Source: Triticum aestivum
Taxonomy: Eukaryota > Streptophyta > Magnoliopsida > Poales > Poaceae
NCBI RefSeq assembly: GCF_018294505.1
Contig: NC_057810.1
Location: 710,867,563-710,931,562, forward strand
Direction: 5' to 3'
DNA length: 64,000 nucleotides
Shown here: positions 45,517 through 57,958 of the stretch, in pieces
How positions within the stretch are numbered: position 1 is the stretch's first letter
How the letters are laid out: each line of letters starts with the position of its first letter
Made by a program: the position numbers and the translations under genes
The notes under the pieces: model-generated
Databases searched by the model: none
Seen by the model: the letters and a program-made list of their open reading frames with translations, nothing else
What the model was told of the DNA's origin: nothing

Positions 45517-47784
45517 ACTCCCCCAAGCTTAGACCTCGCTTGTCCTCAAGCGAAAACCAAAATCGAAAAACATGTCCACATGCTTAGAGAGAGAGGTGTC
45601 GATAAAACAAAAATACGGACATAGCAGCATCATGTGACTTATTATAATAGCAAAAAACTTTAATTTAAAACTTTTATCATAGACTTCTCATGAACAAGTG
45701 ACAATTCATCACAACATTGAAGTATAAAGCATAAAATCTATTGGAAACCAACAAACTATGTTCTCAGTCAACTTTGCAACTACAATTCATCATCTTTTCA
45801 GGAAGGGTCACGTATCGGAGCCTTTAGGCAAGTCCACATACTCAACCATCATTTAGTCTTCTATGATAGCTAACACTCACCGCGTACACATGAACAAAAC
45901 ATTTCAACCGGACACAAAGAAAGTTAGGGGCTTATAGTTTTGCCTCCCAACACACTCACCTCAAGGGTGATGTCAACAATAGTAACTTATGCCACCCATA
46001 TTCAACTGGACATATGTGCCTAGATCTTTCCTCACCACATGATGCTTGCCAAAGGAGAAAAATAAAAGGAATAGAGAGAAAAACTTTGACTCTTGCATAA
46101 AAGTAAACACATGAAAAGTAAAAGATAGGCCCTTCGTAGAGGGAAGGAGAGGTTGCCATGCACTTTCTGTTTGTATGCTCAACCCCGTAGTGCAAGAGAA
46201 CGTCACATTATATTGCCCCTTGTGATGGCAACCTTTATTATGCAGTCTGTCGCTTTTATTCTTCACCATCACAAGTTCTTACAACGCTCAATTTCCCCTT
46301 ACACTAAATGATCTCACATTTTTATAAGCAATTTTTATTGCCCTTTTTGCACCGATGACAACTTACTTGAAGGATCTTACTAAATCCATAGGTAGGTATG
46401 GTGGACTCTCAAACAATATAGGGTTTAAGGGTTTTGGATGCACAAGTAGTATCTCTACTTAGTGCGGAATTTTTGGCTAGCAAAGATAGGGGCAAGCACC
46501 ACATGTTGAAGGATCTATGACAATATGACTTCTACGTGAATATGAACAAACATAAATCATTAAGTTGTCTTCCTTGTCCAACGTCAACAATTTTGGCATA
46601 TAATATTTTGATGGGTGCTCACAATCACAAAAGATTTCCATGATAATATATTTATATGTGAATCTTCTCTTCCCTTATTAATTCTTTCAAGTGTTGCATC
46701 ATTGACCAATGCTATGTTTGTCAATTTACAATAAAATTTTCTACTTATACTTTTCCTTGTGTAATGTCATCACTTACCATAAGATTAGCATATGATCTTT
46801 CTTTTTATTTTCTTTCTTTTTATTGCAGCAAGAAAGTAAAGAAGGCAAAACTCAAACTAAACTTTCTTATATCTCGCACACGATTACAAGGATTGATCAC
46901 TAAGACAAGTCACAAAAAGCAAGGATTGAACTAAACTTTTATTCATCTAAAAGCAAAAGATAACTGTTGACCGAACAAAGAAAATTAAGGCAAAAGATAG
47001 TGGAGATTGATACAATACCGGGGCACCTCCCCCAAGCTTGGCGAAAGACAAGGGGAGTGCCCATACCCAATACTTAGTTTTCTTTTGGTGGTGATGAAGA
47101 AGACGATGGTGATGAAGTAGACGGTTTCTTGTCCTCGGGTTTGCACGGAAGAGGTTCACCATCATAGGAGGAGGAGTGAGTCTCCCGGATCCTGCCACTA
47201 CCAGCCAAGCTCACACCTTTAAACCTGTCCTCATACTCAAAGACATGGCTTTGAAGATCCTGGGTCTCGCTATGGAGGAAGTTGATTTGCTCGTTGAGGG
47301 AGAATATGATGTCCTTTATGGGCTTGCCATCCACCTCAAGATCACGGGAGTAGTCCGCGGTTATGAGGTGATTGGCATTGAGTCCATGCTCCACCATCCC
47401 CTTGCACTTAAAGATGTCCTGCTCCATGGCTCCAAGCCTAGCCTCCATGGATCCAGTACCCCTGGGTACTTGCACATCGCGGATGTGCAGCACCCCATCA
47501 TGCATCTGGATATATTAAGGGCGCTGCATCACCTCCCGTAGATATGGGTTGATGACGTTTTCAAAGAACTTGTCCTTGGAGCAGCTTGAAGAGGCCATGG
47601 TGGATTGGATCTGACAGAAAACAGCGAGAAAAGAAAGCAGGAGATTTCTCCGCGATACGGACGTTAACAGGTTCTGGAGGTATATATAGATTTTTTTATC
47701 TTGGAGAACAAGCAGAACGGAAGAAAAACGGAGATGGAAAGTACCCGAGGTGGGCACAAACACCTGGGCGCGCCAGGCCAACCT
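45517..47784 (-). mobile_element. Family-B element, 3' internal region, copy 2
   Basis: Equivalent of 27526-33347 without the Helitron; A45716/T45717 is the empty Helitron site. It includes the short downstream frame at 47074-47600. It ends at GGTGC (47785-47789), the mutated left target duplication of the family-A solo LTR. Confidence 0.85.
47074..47600 (-). pseudogene. Short downstream frame of family B, copy 2
   Basis: Starts MASSSCSKDKFFENV at about 47600 and meets a stop (TAA) at 47514-47512 in what is QAIQM in copy 1. It then stays open to 47074 (MHDGVLHIRDVQVP ...), ending in a Ser/Pro-rich tail. Same unknown protein as 32708-33160; here the nonsense codon is early but the C-terminus is longer. 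Confidence 0.55.
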
Positions 47785-49100
47785 GGTGCAGATATCCCAC
47801 AAATATAGGGGATCGCAAAAGTTTTCGAGGGTATAGTATTCAACCCAAATTTATTGATTCGACACAAGGGGAGCCAAAGAATATTCTCAAGTATTAGCAG
47901 CTGAGTTGTCAATTCAACAACACCTGAAAGACTTAATATCTGCAACAAAGTATTTAGTAGAAAAGTAGTATGGAAGTAACAGTAACGGTGGCAAAAGTAA
48001 CAATAACGGTGGCAAAAGTAACAGTAGCAGTTTTGTAGCAATCGTAACAGTGGCAACGGAGAATTAACTAAGCAAGGCTCAATATGTGAAAAGCTCGTAG
48101 GCAATGGATCAATGGTGGATAATTATGTCGGATGCAATTCAGCATGCAATAGTTATAACATAGGGTGACACATAACTAGCTCCAGTTCATCAATGTAATG
48201 TAGCCATGTATTCCGAATATACTCATACGTGCTTATGGAAAAGAACTTGCATGCCATCTTTTGTCATACCCTCCCATTGCAGCGGGGTCCTATTGGAAAC
48301 TAAGGGATATTAAGGCCTCCTTTTAATAGAGTACCAAACCAAAGCATTAGCACTTAGTGAATATACGAACTCCTCAAACTACGGTCATCACTGGGAAGTG
48401 TCTCAACTATTGTCACTCCGGGGTTTGCCGAATCATAGCACATAGTAGGTGACTATAACTTGCAAGATAGGATCAAGAACTCACATATATTCATGAAAAC
48501 ATAATAGGTTCAGATCTGAAATCATGGCACTCGGGCCCTAGTGACAAGCATTAAGCATGGCAAAGTCATAGCAACATCAATCTTAGAACATAATGGGTAC
48601 TAGGGATCAAACCCTAACAAAACTAACTCGATTACATGGTAAATCTCATCCAACCCATCACCGTCCAGCAAGTGAAAGATCGTGGATGTCGCCTAGAGGG
48701 GGGGGGGTGAATAGGCGCTTCAAAATAATTACTGTTAAGGCTTAAACAAATGCGGAATAAACCTAGCGGTTAATTTGTCAAGCACAAAATCTAAAACAAC
48801 TAGGCTCACCTATGTGCACCAACAACTTATGCTAAGCAAGATAAGCAACTATATGATAGCAAGATATATGACAAAGAACAATATGGATATCACAAAGTAA
48901 AGTGCATAAGTAAAGGGGCTCGGTTAAGAGATAACCAAGGCACGCGGAGACGGCGATGTATCCCAAAGTTCACACCCTTGCGGATGCTAATCTCCGTTTG
49001 GAGCGGTGTGGAGGCACAATGCTCCCCAAGAAGCCACTAGGGCCACCATAATCTCCTCACGGCCTCGCACAATGCAAGATGCCGTGAATCCACTAAGGGA

Positions 49101-49202
49101 CCCTTGAGGGCGGTCACCGAACCCGTACAAATGGCAACCCTTGGGGGCGGTCACCGAACCCGTACACTTTGGCAACCCTTGGGGGCGGTCACCGGTACCC
49201 GT
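49101..49202 (+). repeat. Three-copy 35-bp repeat in the solo LTR
   Basis: CCCTTGGGGGCGGTCACCG occurs three times (first as CCCTTGAGGGCGGTCACCG), each followed by AACCCGTACA or TACCCGTCA. The period is about 35 bp. Confidence 0.8.
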
Positions 49203-49779
49203 CAAATTGCTCGGGGCAATCTCCACAACCTAATTGGAGACCCCGACGCTTTCCCGGAGCTTTACACAACAATGATTGAGCTCCGAACACCACCAACCGT
49301 CTAGGGCACCCAAGCACCCAAGAGGAACATGCTCAAGGGCACCAAGCACCCAAGAGTAATAAGCTTCTCAACTTGTAACTTCCACGTATCACGTGGAGAA
49401 CTCAAACCGATGCACCAAATGCAATGGCAACGGCACACGGAGTGCCCAAGTCCTTCTCTCTCAAATCCCACCGAAGCAACTAATGCTAGGGAGGAAAATG
49501 AGAGGAAGAACAAGAAGAACACGAAGAACTCCAAGATCTAGATCCAAGGGGTTCCCCTCACTTAGAGGAGAAAGTGATTGGTGGAAATGTGGATCTAGAT
49601 CTCCTCTCTCTTTTCCCTCAAAAACTAGCAAGAATCCATGGAGGGATTGAGAGTTAGCAAGCTCGGAGAAGGTCAACAATGGGGGAAGAACACGAGCTTA
49701 AAGGATAAGTTTCAATGGGGAAGAAGACCCCCTTTTATAGGAGGGGGAAAATCCAACCGTTATGTGCTCAGCCCGCACA

Positions 49780-50130
49780 CGAGCGGTACTACCGCTCCAC
49801 GAGCGGTACTACCGCTCGGGCGGAAGAAGCAGGGAAACGGAGCAACAAAACAAGAACCTTGGGGCGGTAGTACCGTATATAAGCAGTACTACCTCTCACC
49901 CCAGCGGTACTACCGCTCACGAGCAGTACTACCGCTCCTACTGCCGCTACTACTGCCGCTGAACCCGACACGAGAAAACCACGTATCGAGTCGAGGCGGT
50001 ACCAGCGCGGAACCGGAGCCGTACTACCGCTTATGGCCATGGGCGGTACTACTGCTGTGGGACAGCGGTACTACCGCTTGTGGCGATAAGAGGTATGCCG
50101 CTCCGGCCCAGCGGTACTACCCCTGGCGCC
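49780..50130 (+). repeat. Palindromic AGCGGTACTACCGCT repeats
   Basis: The 15-base near-palindrome AGCGGTACTACCGCT appears at least five times, exact or nearly so, with about five further diverged forms (GGCGGTAGTACCG, GAGCAGTACTACCGCT and others). Each can fold into a short hairpin; spacing is irregular. The array lies inside the solo LTR. Confidence 0.85.
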
Positions 50131-50189
50131 ATCCTAATGCCACTACCGCGAAAACAAAGAATACTCCAAAGAAAACCAGAACTGCCATA

Positions 50190-50430
50190 ACTTCTGCAAA
50201 TGAGCTCAGAATTGAGCAAACTCAAGCTCGTTTGAAACAAGACAACGAGTAGCATCAAAACAGCGACACCTCCAACAGAGGCAGGGGAGGTATGCTTAGC
50301 AAACAAAAGAGTGACACCTCCAACAGCAAATGAGCTCCGAATTGAGCAAAACTCAAGCTCATTTGGTTATAGTAAGAAGAGGCAGGGGAGGTATGCTTAG
50401 CAAACAAAGGAGTGACACCTCCAACAGAGA
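50190..50430 (+). repeat. Direct repeats of about 100 bp in the solo LTR
   Basis: AGGCAGGGGAGGTATGCTTA begins near 50279 and again near 50377. AATGAGCTC with GAATTGAGCAAA occurs near 50199 and 50328. GTGACACCTCCAACAG occurs several times. This is a local imperfect tandem duplication. Confidence 0.75.
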
Positions 50431-51941
50431 AGAACCGGCATACCCTCCAACATCGAAAACATCATAGAAGATGCATGTGAACTCTGTTTTCGATGAACTC
50501 GAGCTTGTCATAAAAATGACCAAAAGCTCCAAATCTCACAAGGAGAAGAACCAAACAAGAACCAAAAGGATGATGCAAGGATGCAATGGTTTGAGCTCTC
50601 TACGAACGATACGATCAAGCAACTCATTGAGATACCCCCTTGATAGTACGGCAAACGATCCTATAACCCGGTCTCCCACAACTACCATGAGATTGGTAAA
50701 ATAGAAAACCTATCAAGGGCAAACCTTTGCCTTGCACATGGTCCACTTGAGCTAGATGATGACGATCTTGACTCCCTCAAGTTGGACCACCTTTCTTGAT
50801 TGTGTTGGCTCGATGAAGACTAGTTGATTGCTCCCCCATACTCCACTGTGGGTGAGCCTCTCTTCCGCACATCTTCACAAGTCCATTGTCACCACAATGG
50901 ACGGCAAGCTTCAAGCATTTGATCTCTTCGTGATGCTTCACTTGAACTTGGACACCACAACCTAACCCCACAAATAACTCTCACGAAGGTCATGGGTTAG
51001 TACACAAAGCATAATTGACAGTGCTTACCATACCATGGGATCGTTTGATCCCTCTCGGTACATATTCTACGCTTTGTGTGTTGATCAACTTGATTCACTC
51101 TTTGACTTAGTCTTGATCAACCTTGAATCTTTCCAACTCTCTTCATTTGGATGATGTCTTGAAGGTAAAAATGAATGATCACACAATCTTCTTCTTCAAG
51201 ACATGCTTGTAATAAGCTCAACACTGACATGACCAATCTTTGGATAATTCCTTAATAGCACCTTGGTCAACTCATAAACTCCTTGAAACTAACACATGGA
51301 CTTCAAGAAAAAACTATGGATAGATCCTTCAAATATAACTCAAGACAACCATTAGTCCATAGAGATTGTCATCAATTACCAAAACCAAACATGGGGGCAC
51401 CGCATGTTCTTTCAGCAAGCCTACGATGGGATTACTCACGCACGATGATGAGCATCATGAAATTGGTGATGGAGGATGGTTGATGATGGCGACGGATTCC
51501 CCTCTCTGGAGCCCCAAACAGACTCTAGATCAGCCGCCCCGAGGAAGAATAGGGCTTGGTGGCGGCTCCGTATCGTAAAACATGATGAGTCCTTCTCTCT
51601 GATTTTTTCTCTCCCAACGTGAATATATGGAGTTGGAGTTGAGGTCGGTGGAGGTCCAGGGGACCCACAAGGCAGGGGGGCTCGCCCTGCACCCTCGTGG
51701 ACAGGGTGTGGGCCCCCTTATGTTGATTCTTTCACCAATATTTTTATTAATTCCAAAATGTGACTGAATGGAGTTTCAGGTCATTCCGAGAACTTTTATT
51801 TCTGCACAAAAATAACACCATGGCAATTCTGCTGAAAACAGCGTCAGTCGGGGTTAGTTCCATTCAAATCATGCAAGTTAGAGTCCAAAACAAGGGCGAA
51901 AGTGTTTGGAACAGTAGATATGTTGGAGACGTATCAGGCGC

Positions 51942-53171
51942 GCCCTGGTGTATCGTGCCCACCAGGGTCACTTTTGTTGAAGACTCTCATTTTCCTAATT
52001 GTGTAAATATTCCAAAACTGTCAAAAAAAATATTTTTGCGGATTTTTTGGAGTCCGTTTACTTACCGTATCACGTACCTCCTTATTTTCATGATTCTGGA
52101 GTGTTCCGGAAGGACTCTTTTATGTGTTCTTCCGGTGTTAAAGTTTGGATAACATTGCTTTCAACATTAATGGGCGTACCTGAGATATAGTGTTTTATTC
52201 GTTGCCCATTGGCAACCCTCGGGTTAGTCCCTTTAGAATTATTTATTTTGATAGCTCCGCATAGATAGACCTCCTCGATGACATAGGGTCCTTCCCATTT
52301 GGAGAGGAGTTTTCCTGCAAACAATCTAAAATGAGAGTTGTACAAAAGAACATATTCACCTACTTTGAACTCACGCTTTTGGATTATTTTGTGATGCCAT
52401 CTTTTAACTTTTTCTTTGAATAACTTAGCATTTTCATAAGCCTGGGTTCTCCATTCATCTAATGAGCTAATATTAAATAACCTCCTTCCCCAACAAGTTT
52501 AAAATCATAACTGAGTTCTTTTATTGCCCAAAATGCTTTGTGTTCTAACTCAAGAGGTAAATGACAAGACTTTCCATAAACCTCTTTATATGGAGACATA
52601 CCCATACGATTTTTGTAAGCTGTTCTATAAGCCCAAAGTGCATCATCTAATTTCTTAGACGAATTCTTCCAGGACCTATTAATAGTCTTTTGTAGGATTA
52701 GTTTTATTTCTCTATTGCTAAGTTCAACTTGACCACTAGACTGAGGATGATAAGGTGACACAATTATATGATTAACATCATACTTAGCAAGCATCTTACG
52801 GAAACAACCATGAATAAAGTTTTAACCACCATCAATCATTAAATATCTAGGGGCTCCAAACCTTGGAAAATTTTCCTTAAGCATTTTAATAGAGGTGTTG
52901 TGATCAGCACTACTGGTTGGAATAGATTCTACCCATTTAGTAACATAATCAACATCAACCAAAATATGTGTATACCCATTAGAGGAAGGAAAAGGTCCCA
53001 TAAATTCAAATCCCCAAATATCAAATTGTTCAACAGCAAGTGAATAATTCACAGGCATTTCTTGACGGTTACCAATATTACCTATTCTTTGGCATTCATC
53101 ACATGATGAGACAAACTTACGGGCATCTTTGAAGAGAGTACGCCAATAAAAACTAGATTGCAATACCTTAT
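51942..53171 (-). pseudogene. Integrase remnant of the family-B element
   Basis: The minus strand from 53171 downward encodes the 3' part of an Athila-type integrase: zinc-finger Cys pair (SSCDECQRIG), then the core. The first catalytic Asp position reads WGFEFMGPF (normally D, here E), the second is kept (LMIDGG) and the Glu is kept (SSGQVELSNREIK). An in-frame TAA lies at 52821-52819. A frameshift follows GEGG near 52490, and the C-terminal domain resumes in another frame (52345-52088, GKLLSKWEGPYVIEEVY). The left end joins the family-A solo LTR, and the right end is cut by the Sirevirus at 53172. Non-functional. Confidence 0.85.
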
Positions 53172-54678
53172 TGTAAGTGCATCTAGTGCCCCTTAGTGAT
53201 TTTGGTGTATTGAAGACTTATAGGTTAAGAGACTGATGCGTTTGTGAGTGTACACAGGTCTATAAGTCTATGAGGAGTTTGATATTTATAGAGAAAGTCG
53301 ACCCCTAAAAATGAAGTTTTTCAACTGAAGACTTTGGATATCTAAAGACTTTTTGAAGACTTTGAAAGTGAAGAAATTGGTGTGACCTTGAAGACTTGGT
53401 AATCATTCGAGGAACATGAACCGTGAAGACTCTGTATTTCATAGTTCCATTTTCTCTTTCTTGAGTCATAGGAAACACCGTACTGTTAAAGGGGGTCAAG
53501 GAAATACTAAGGAAAAATTTCCATGTGATGCTCAACTCAAAATCCTACACCTACCAATCCCTTCGAGTGAAGCCATTGGAATTCTCACACAGTTCAGTCA
53601 TATTCTTCAGTGACAGAGATGAAGTTCTTCTGGTCTCTGAGGAATTTGTTATGACTGAGGAGTTCGGAATTTGCCAGTGCGGATTGCCTACATAGTGAGG
53701 AACATGATAGCCCTGAGGAATTTGAGAGTCAAATATTCCGACTGTTGCTGTGATATGCGCCAGCTGTCCAAAAATATCTACCCACCTAACGGTCATATCA
53801 GACAAGGGCATTTATGTCTTATCATGTCGAGCTGCTCCCTAGGCTATAAATAGCCCCCCCCTACAACCACTAGTTGGTTGGCTGCTCCGAGAAACTGACA
53901 CTTGTCATTTGAGAGCATCCCATCCTTCGAGGACTTTGAGTGAAAATCATCAAGTGAGGAAAACCCAAACCCAAACCTACAAAACCCCAAAGTGATTGAG
54001 CATCATTGAAGAGATTGATCATGCCTGGATCCGACGCTTGTTTCCTTTGAAGACCGTGCTTCTTCCAGACGGTTAGGCGTCAAGGTCTAGAGCATCCAAG
54101 AGGAATTTTGGATCGCCGAGTGACCGAGTTTGTGAAGGTCTGGAAGTCACCCGAAGACTTACCACGAGTGTTTGGGCGAGGTCTGTGTGAATTTAGCTCA
54201 AGGAGAATACGGTGAGGACTGTGTGTCCGGGACTGGGTGTCCTCAAGTTTAAATACTCTGCCGCTCCAACCAGATGTACAACTGAGACAGCAGTTGGAAC
54301 TGGTCTATGAAATCATTGTCTTCACCGAGCTTACTGGTTCTATTTCCTCAACTCAATCATTTCCTCATTTCTATTGCTGTGTGCTTGTTCATATCTGTTT
54401 GAAGACTTTGACTGAAGACTTTCTCAATTTCCCGAGTTTAATTTCTTCAGTCTGTCCGTCTTCATCTTGTGTTATCCTGTGCTTACGCTTTCTGTACTAT
54501 GTGATTGTCTTCATTTCATCATAATGACTATGCGTGTGTTCTGCTATGTTTACTTTTGAGTACTTATTCCGCTGCAAGTAGTTCTTCATTTAGGAATTTC
54601 ATCACCTGCAAATTCCTCAGTGAAGAATTCATAAAAATCGTCTATTCACCCCCCTCTAGTCGATATAACGCACTTTCA
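53172..54678 (+). repeat. 5' LTR of the Sirevirus
   Basis: 1507 bp, starting TGTAAGTGCATCTAGTGCCC and ending ATATAACGCACTTTCA. The PBS follows after two bases. Many GAAGACTT/TCTTCA motifs are scattered through it. Confidence 0.88.
53845..53852 (+). promoter_or_regulatory. TATA box in the Sirevirus LTR
   Basis: TATAAATA in the sequence GGCTATAAATAGCCC, itself a short palindrome, in the middle of the LTR. It is probably the element's Pol II promoter. Confidence 0.65.
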
Positions 54679-54680
54679 AT

Positions 54681-54692
54681 TGGTATCAGAGC
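54681..54692 (+). other. Primer binding site, initiator tRNA-Met
   Basis: TGGTATCAGAGC, complementary to the 3' end of plant initiator tRNA-Met, two bases after the LTR end. It is the standard copia PBS. Confidence 0.92.
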
Positions 54693-54745
54693 TATGTACT
54701 CCCTTGTTCTTTGTGATTTTGGTTTAACCTTCTGGAGTTTTAGTT

Positions 54746-57163
54746 ATGTCGATCGCATGTATGATTAAGGTCTCTATTGGGTGTCCTACCTTCGATGGAA
54801 CGGACTACCCCCACTGGAGGAATAAGATGCGAATGCATCTTGAGGCAATTGATAACGATCTCTGGTACATTGTGGAAAATGGTGTTCCCTCAGTCACACC
54901 TTCCCTGAATGCTAGTGATGTGGAGAGATTCAAGCAACTCGATTCTCAAGCGAAGAATATCATATGTGGCCATCTGAGCAAAGGACAATATGGAAGAGTG
55001 AGTGCTTTGGAAACTGCTCAGCTTATCTGGGATAGGCTCTCCAAAGTAAATGAAGGAGTCTCAACTCAACATGACTCTCGTGTTGACGTTCTTCGCAATC
55101 TCTTCAACCGCTTCAAAATACTTGACCATGAAAATGTTCAGCAAACCTTCGATCGCCTCACTGATATCTCAAATGAGCTTCAAGCACTTGGCACCACTGA
55201 CATCACCGACCATGAGGTGGTGAAGAAATTGCTGAGATCACTCGATTCCTCATTTGACACTCTGGCACTGATGATTCAAGAGCGTGCTGATTACAAGTCA
55301 CTTGATCCCGCTGATATCCTCGAGAGGATAAACACTCATGAGTTTCAGCTTTCTGAGAAGAGAGATCTCTATGGTTTGAGCTATGGCAAACCACATGCTC
55401 TGAAGGCCAAGGCTGTCTCTGAGTCTGAAGAAGGGGACTCTACTAGCAGCCTTGGTGATCCTGAAGAACTAGGACTGTTCGTGAAGAAATTTCAGAAGTT
55501 CTCAAGACGTGGTCGCTTCGAAAAATCCTCAAGGAGCAATGATTCCTCATCAAGTGACTACAAGAAGAGGCTATGCCACAAATGCAAGAAACCTGGTCAC
55601 TACATTTAAGATTGTCCTCAGTGGGACAAGGAATTAAAGAAGAAGAAGTACAAGGATGATAGTTCTGATGATGCCAAGAAGAAGAAGAAATCTTCGAAGT
55701 CTTCATCATCAAAATCCTCAAAATCTTCATCTCACAAGAAGAGCAGCTCCAAGAAAGCTCGGGCATTCATTGGCAAGGAAATGGACTCTGAGGCTGAATC
55801 TAAGGATCATGAGGAAGAGGAGGCATCTGAGGAGTCCGAGTCTGGTGTGTCAAGCCTAGCTCTTGCTACCGCATTCGTCAGCAAGTCTATCTTCAACTCT
55901 GAAGAAAATGGCAACACCAACAATGCTGATGAAGGCAATGATGACTACGCTCCCACCTATTGCTTCATGGCAAAGGGTGCCAAGGTAACTAAATACCCCT
56001 CCTCTGAATCTAGTGAGGATGAATCTGATGAAAACCTCAAGCCCAGCTACTCTAAACTTGCTAAGATTGCTGTGAAACAACAAAAGGCTATTGAAAAGCT
56101 TCAAAACATGCTAGACAAAAGTGATGATATGTTGGGTGAAGAAATGGATCGCACTAAAGACTTAACTGAAAATCTTCAGAGACTTCAGTCTAAGTTTGAC
56201 AACCTTCAAAGTCATCATAACACTCTCTTATATGATCACGAGAAGCTTTCTTATGAATTTCTTCAAAGAAAGCAAGATCTTGAGAAGCTAAGAGTGAGTT
56301 ATGAAGATCTTCAGAAGGAGCGCGATTCATTGCTTGCTCAACAAATCAGTGCTACTCAGGAAGAATTTGTTCCTCCATGTCTGAAATGCATTGAACGTGA
56401 ATCTACTAATTCATCACCTGAATGTTCAAATGCTTCAAATATTACAAATTCTTCACCAGTCTCTGATATCACTAATTCCTCTTCTGAGGACATTGCTAGT
56501 ACCACTGATGATGCAGGGCTGAAGGAATTGTACACGACATGCATGTACAAAAGCCTCAAAGGGCATCAGATTATGTGTGATGTGCTTAAAAAGCAGATCC
56601 TCAACAGGAACCCTAGGAAAGAGGGTATTGCCTTTGAGAGGAAACTCAATGCTGATGGAACATATTGGAAGCCTGAGCAGTACCCCAAAACCTCATGGGT
56701 TGCTGCAAAGGGACCTCTAGTTGATCCATCCAATTTATCTGGCTTTACATGTGAATCTCCTCATTCTTCTGATGAGTCATTTGACTCCAACTATAAACTG
56801 TTCAAAAATCAGAATGGTGAAGTATTTGCTAGATATGTTGGCACTAACTGCAGGAACAGTTCCCCTATGAAGAAAATCTGGGTTCCCAAAAGCTGTCTTG
56901 AAAGTCTTCAAGTGAATGTCCTCATGACACCACCTGTGAAGAATAGGAACCCCAGACCAAATTCTTCATATGAACCTAATTCTTCATATGGATCCAATTC
57001 CTCAATAGGATCAAAATCCTCACATGATCATCATCGTGCTAACCCCTCTGTTTCGCAGGGTAGAACTATGAATATGAGTATTATTCTTCAAATCATTATG
57101 TTCATAAGTCCTCAAAGAATTTCTCTGCTTATTCATATGCTTACCCTAACCCCTCTTATGTGA
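54746..57163 (+). pseudogene. Sirevirus Gag with a nonsense codon
   Basis: One frame from 54746 (MSIACMIKVSIGCPTFDGTD) to 57163 with a single TAA at 55607-55609. The N-terminal half is the UBN2/copia Gag domain (HWRNKMRMHLEAIDNDLW, LWIW-like tryptophan motifs). It is followed by a zinc knuckle CHKCKKPGHYI*DC: the stop lies inside the CX2CX4HX4C finger. After it come Lys/Ser-rich and acidic segments and a long coiled coil (about 56040-56350). The last part (from about 57060) shifts frame; the alternative frame stays open to a stop at 57266-57268. The stop would remove nucleic-acid binding. Confidence 0.85.
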
Positions 57164-57480
57164 AACAAAGCGGGCTGGCTTCTATGCCACCTTTCTCATA
57201 TGGTGCTCGCAGAGTGATGAATTCTTTGCCACCCCTTCAGATGTGGGTGGTAAAGAAAAAGAACTAATCTCTTATGCAGGGTTAGGTCTCCAGACGTGCG
57301 CAAAACGTCTGAAGAATTTGCTGGAGACCTGAATGTGCCTGAAAGGATGCAGGCTAATCATGAAGAAATGAATTTTCATTTCTCACGTCCTCATACTAAT
57401 TTATCTGTGCTATTGCTCGATGAAATTGATCTGATGATATTGATGTCATATTCTTCACTAATGAAGTATATAAGTTCGTA

Positions 57481-57958
57481 AGTTGCACTAATTCATCTGC
57501 AGGATGATCAACCCAAAGCCAATGAGTGGGTCCTCGATAGTGGATGTATGAATCACATGACTGGTGACAAGAATCTACTGATGGATGCTCCCTTATCACC
57601 GTCACATCTGAAGCATATCATCTTCGCTGACAAAGGCAAAAGTCAGGTATTGGGTCTAGGTAAGGTTGCGATCTCAAAGGATCGACACATGGACAAAGTC
57701 ATGCTTGTCGAGTCCTTAGGATACAACCTCATGTCTGTCTCAATGCTTTGTGATCTCGATATGGTTGTTGTCTTTGGAAAATATTGTTGTGTTGTGATCA
57801 TGGAAGCTGACCATTCCAAAGTCTTCGAAGGCTTTAGGAGAGGAGATTTGTATATCGTTGATTTCTCTACAGGACCACATCCAGCCATATGCTTACTTGC
57901 AAAAGCTTCAGAAGGCTGGCTATGGCATCGACGACTTGGTCATGCTGTATATCGTTGA
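57481..57958 (+). pseudogene. Sirevirus protease active site and GAG-pre-integrase domain
   Basis: The frame that includes 57548-57958 contains WVLDSGCMNHMTGDKN (aspartic protease motif DSG) and then the GAG-pre-integrase domain (SVSMLCDLDMVVVFGK, WLWHRRLGHA), which ends with the HHCC histidines. It runs out of frame because the following 97 bases are duplicated. Upstream of 57500 the link to gag is full of stops. Confidence 0.8.

Larger units (their letters stand above)
48673..51414. mobile_element. Solo LTR with internal repeats (unnamed family)
   Basis: 2742 bp, starting TGAAAGATCGTGGATGTCGC and ending GTTCTTTCA, with 7-bp inverted termini TGAAAGA/TCTTTCA and a perfect 5-bp duplication GCAAG (48668-48672, 51415-51419). 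There are no coding domains. TG...CA termini and the 5-bp duplication make it an LTR. It contains three kinds of internal repeats (listed separately). I recognise the sequence type as common in Triticeae but cannot name the family. Its insertion is specific to copy 2 of the duplicated block. Confidence 0.85.
47790..51936 (-). mobile_element. Family-A solo LTR, split by another solo LTR
   Basis: 47790-48672 and 51415-51936 together make one family-A LTR of about 1400 bp on minus. It has decayed ends (AGATATCCC for TGATAACCC on the left) and the target duplication GGTGC/GGCGC (47785-47789, 51937-51941). It sits at the same site of family B as the full family-A element of copy 1. The internal domain has thus been removed by LTR-LTR recombination. 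Confidence 0.87.

Noticed and set aside
49780..50130. Palindromic repeats considered as a CRISPR-like array
   Set aside because: Spacing is irregular, spacers are not unique units, and the host is a plant; the repeats lie inside an LTR.
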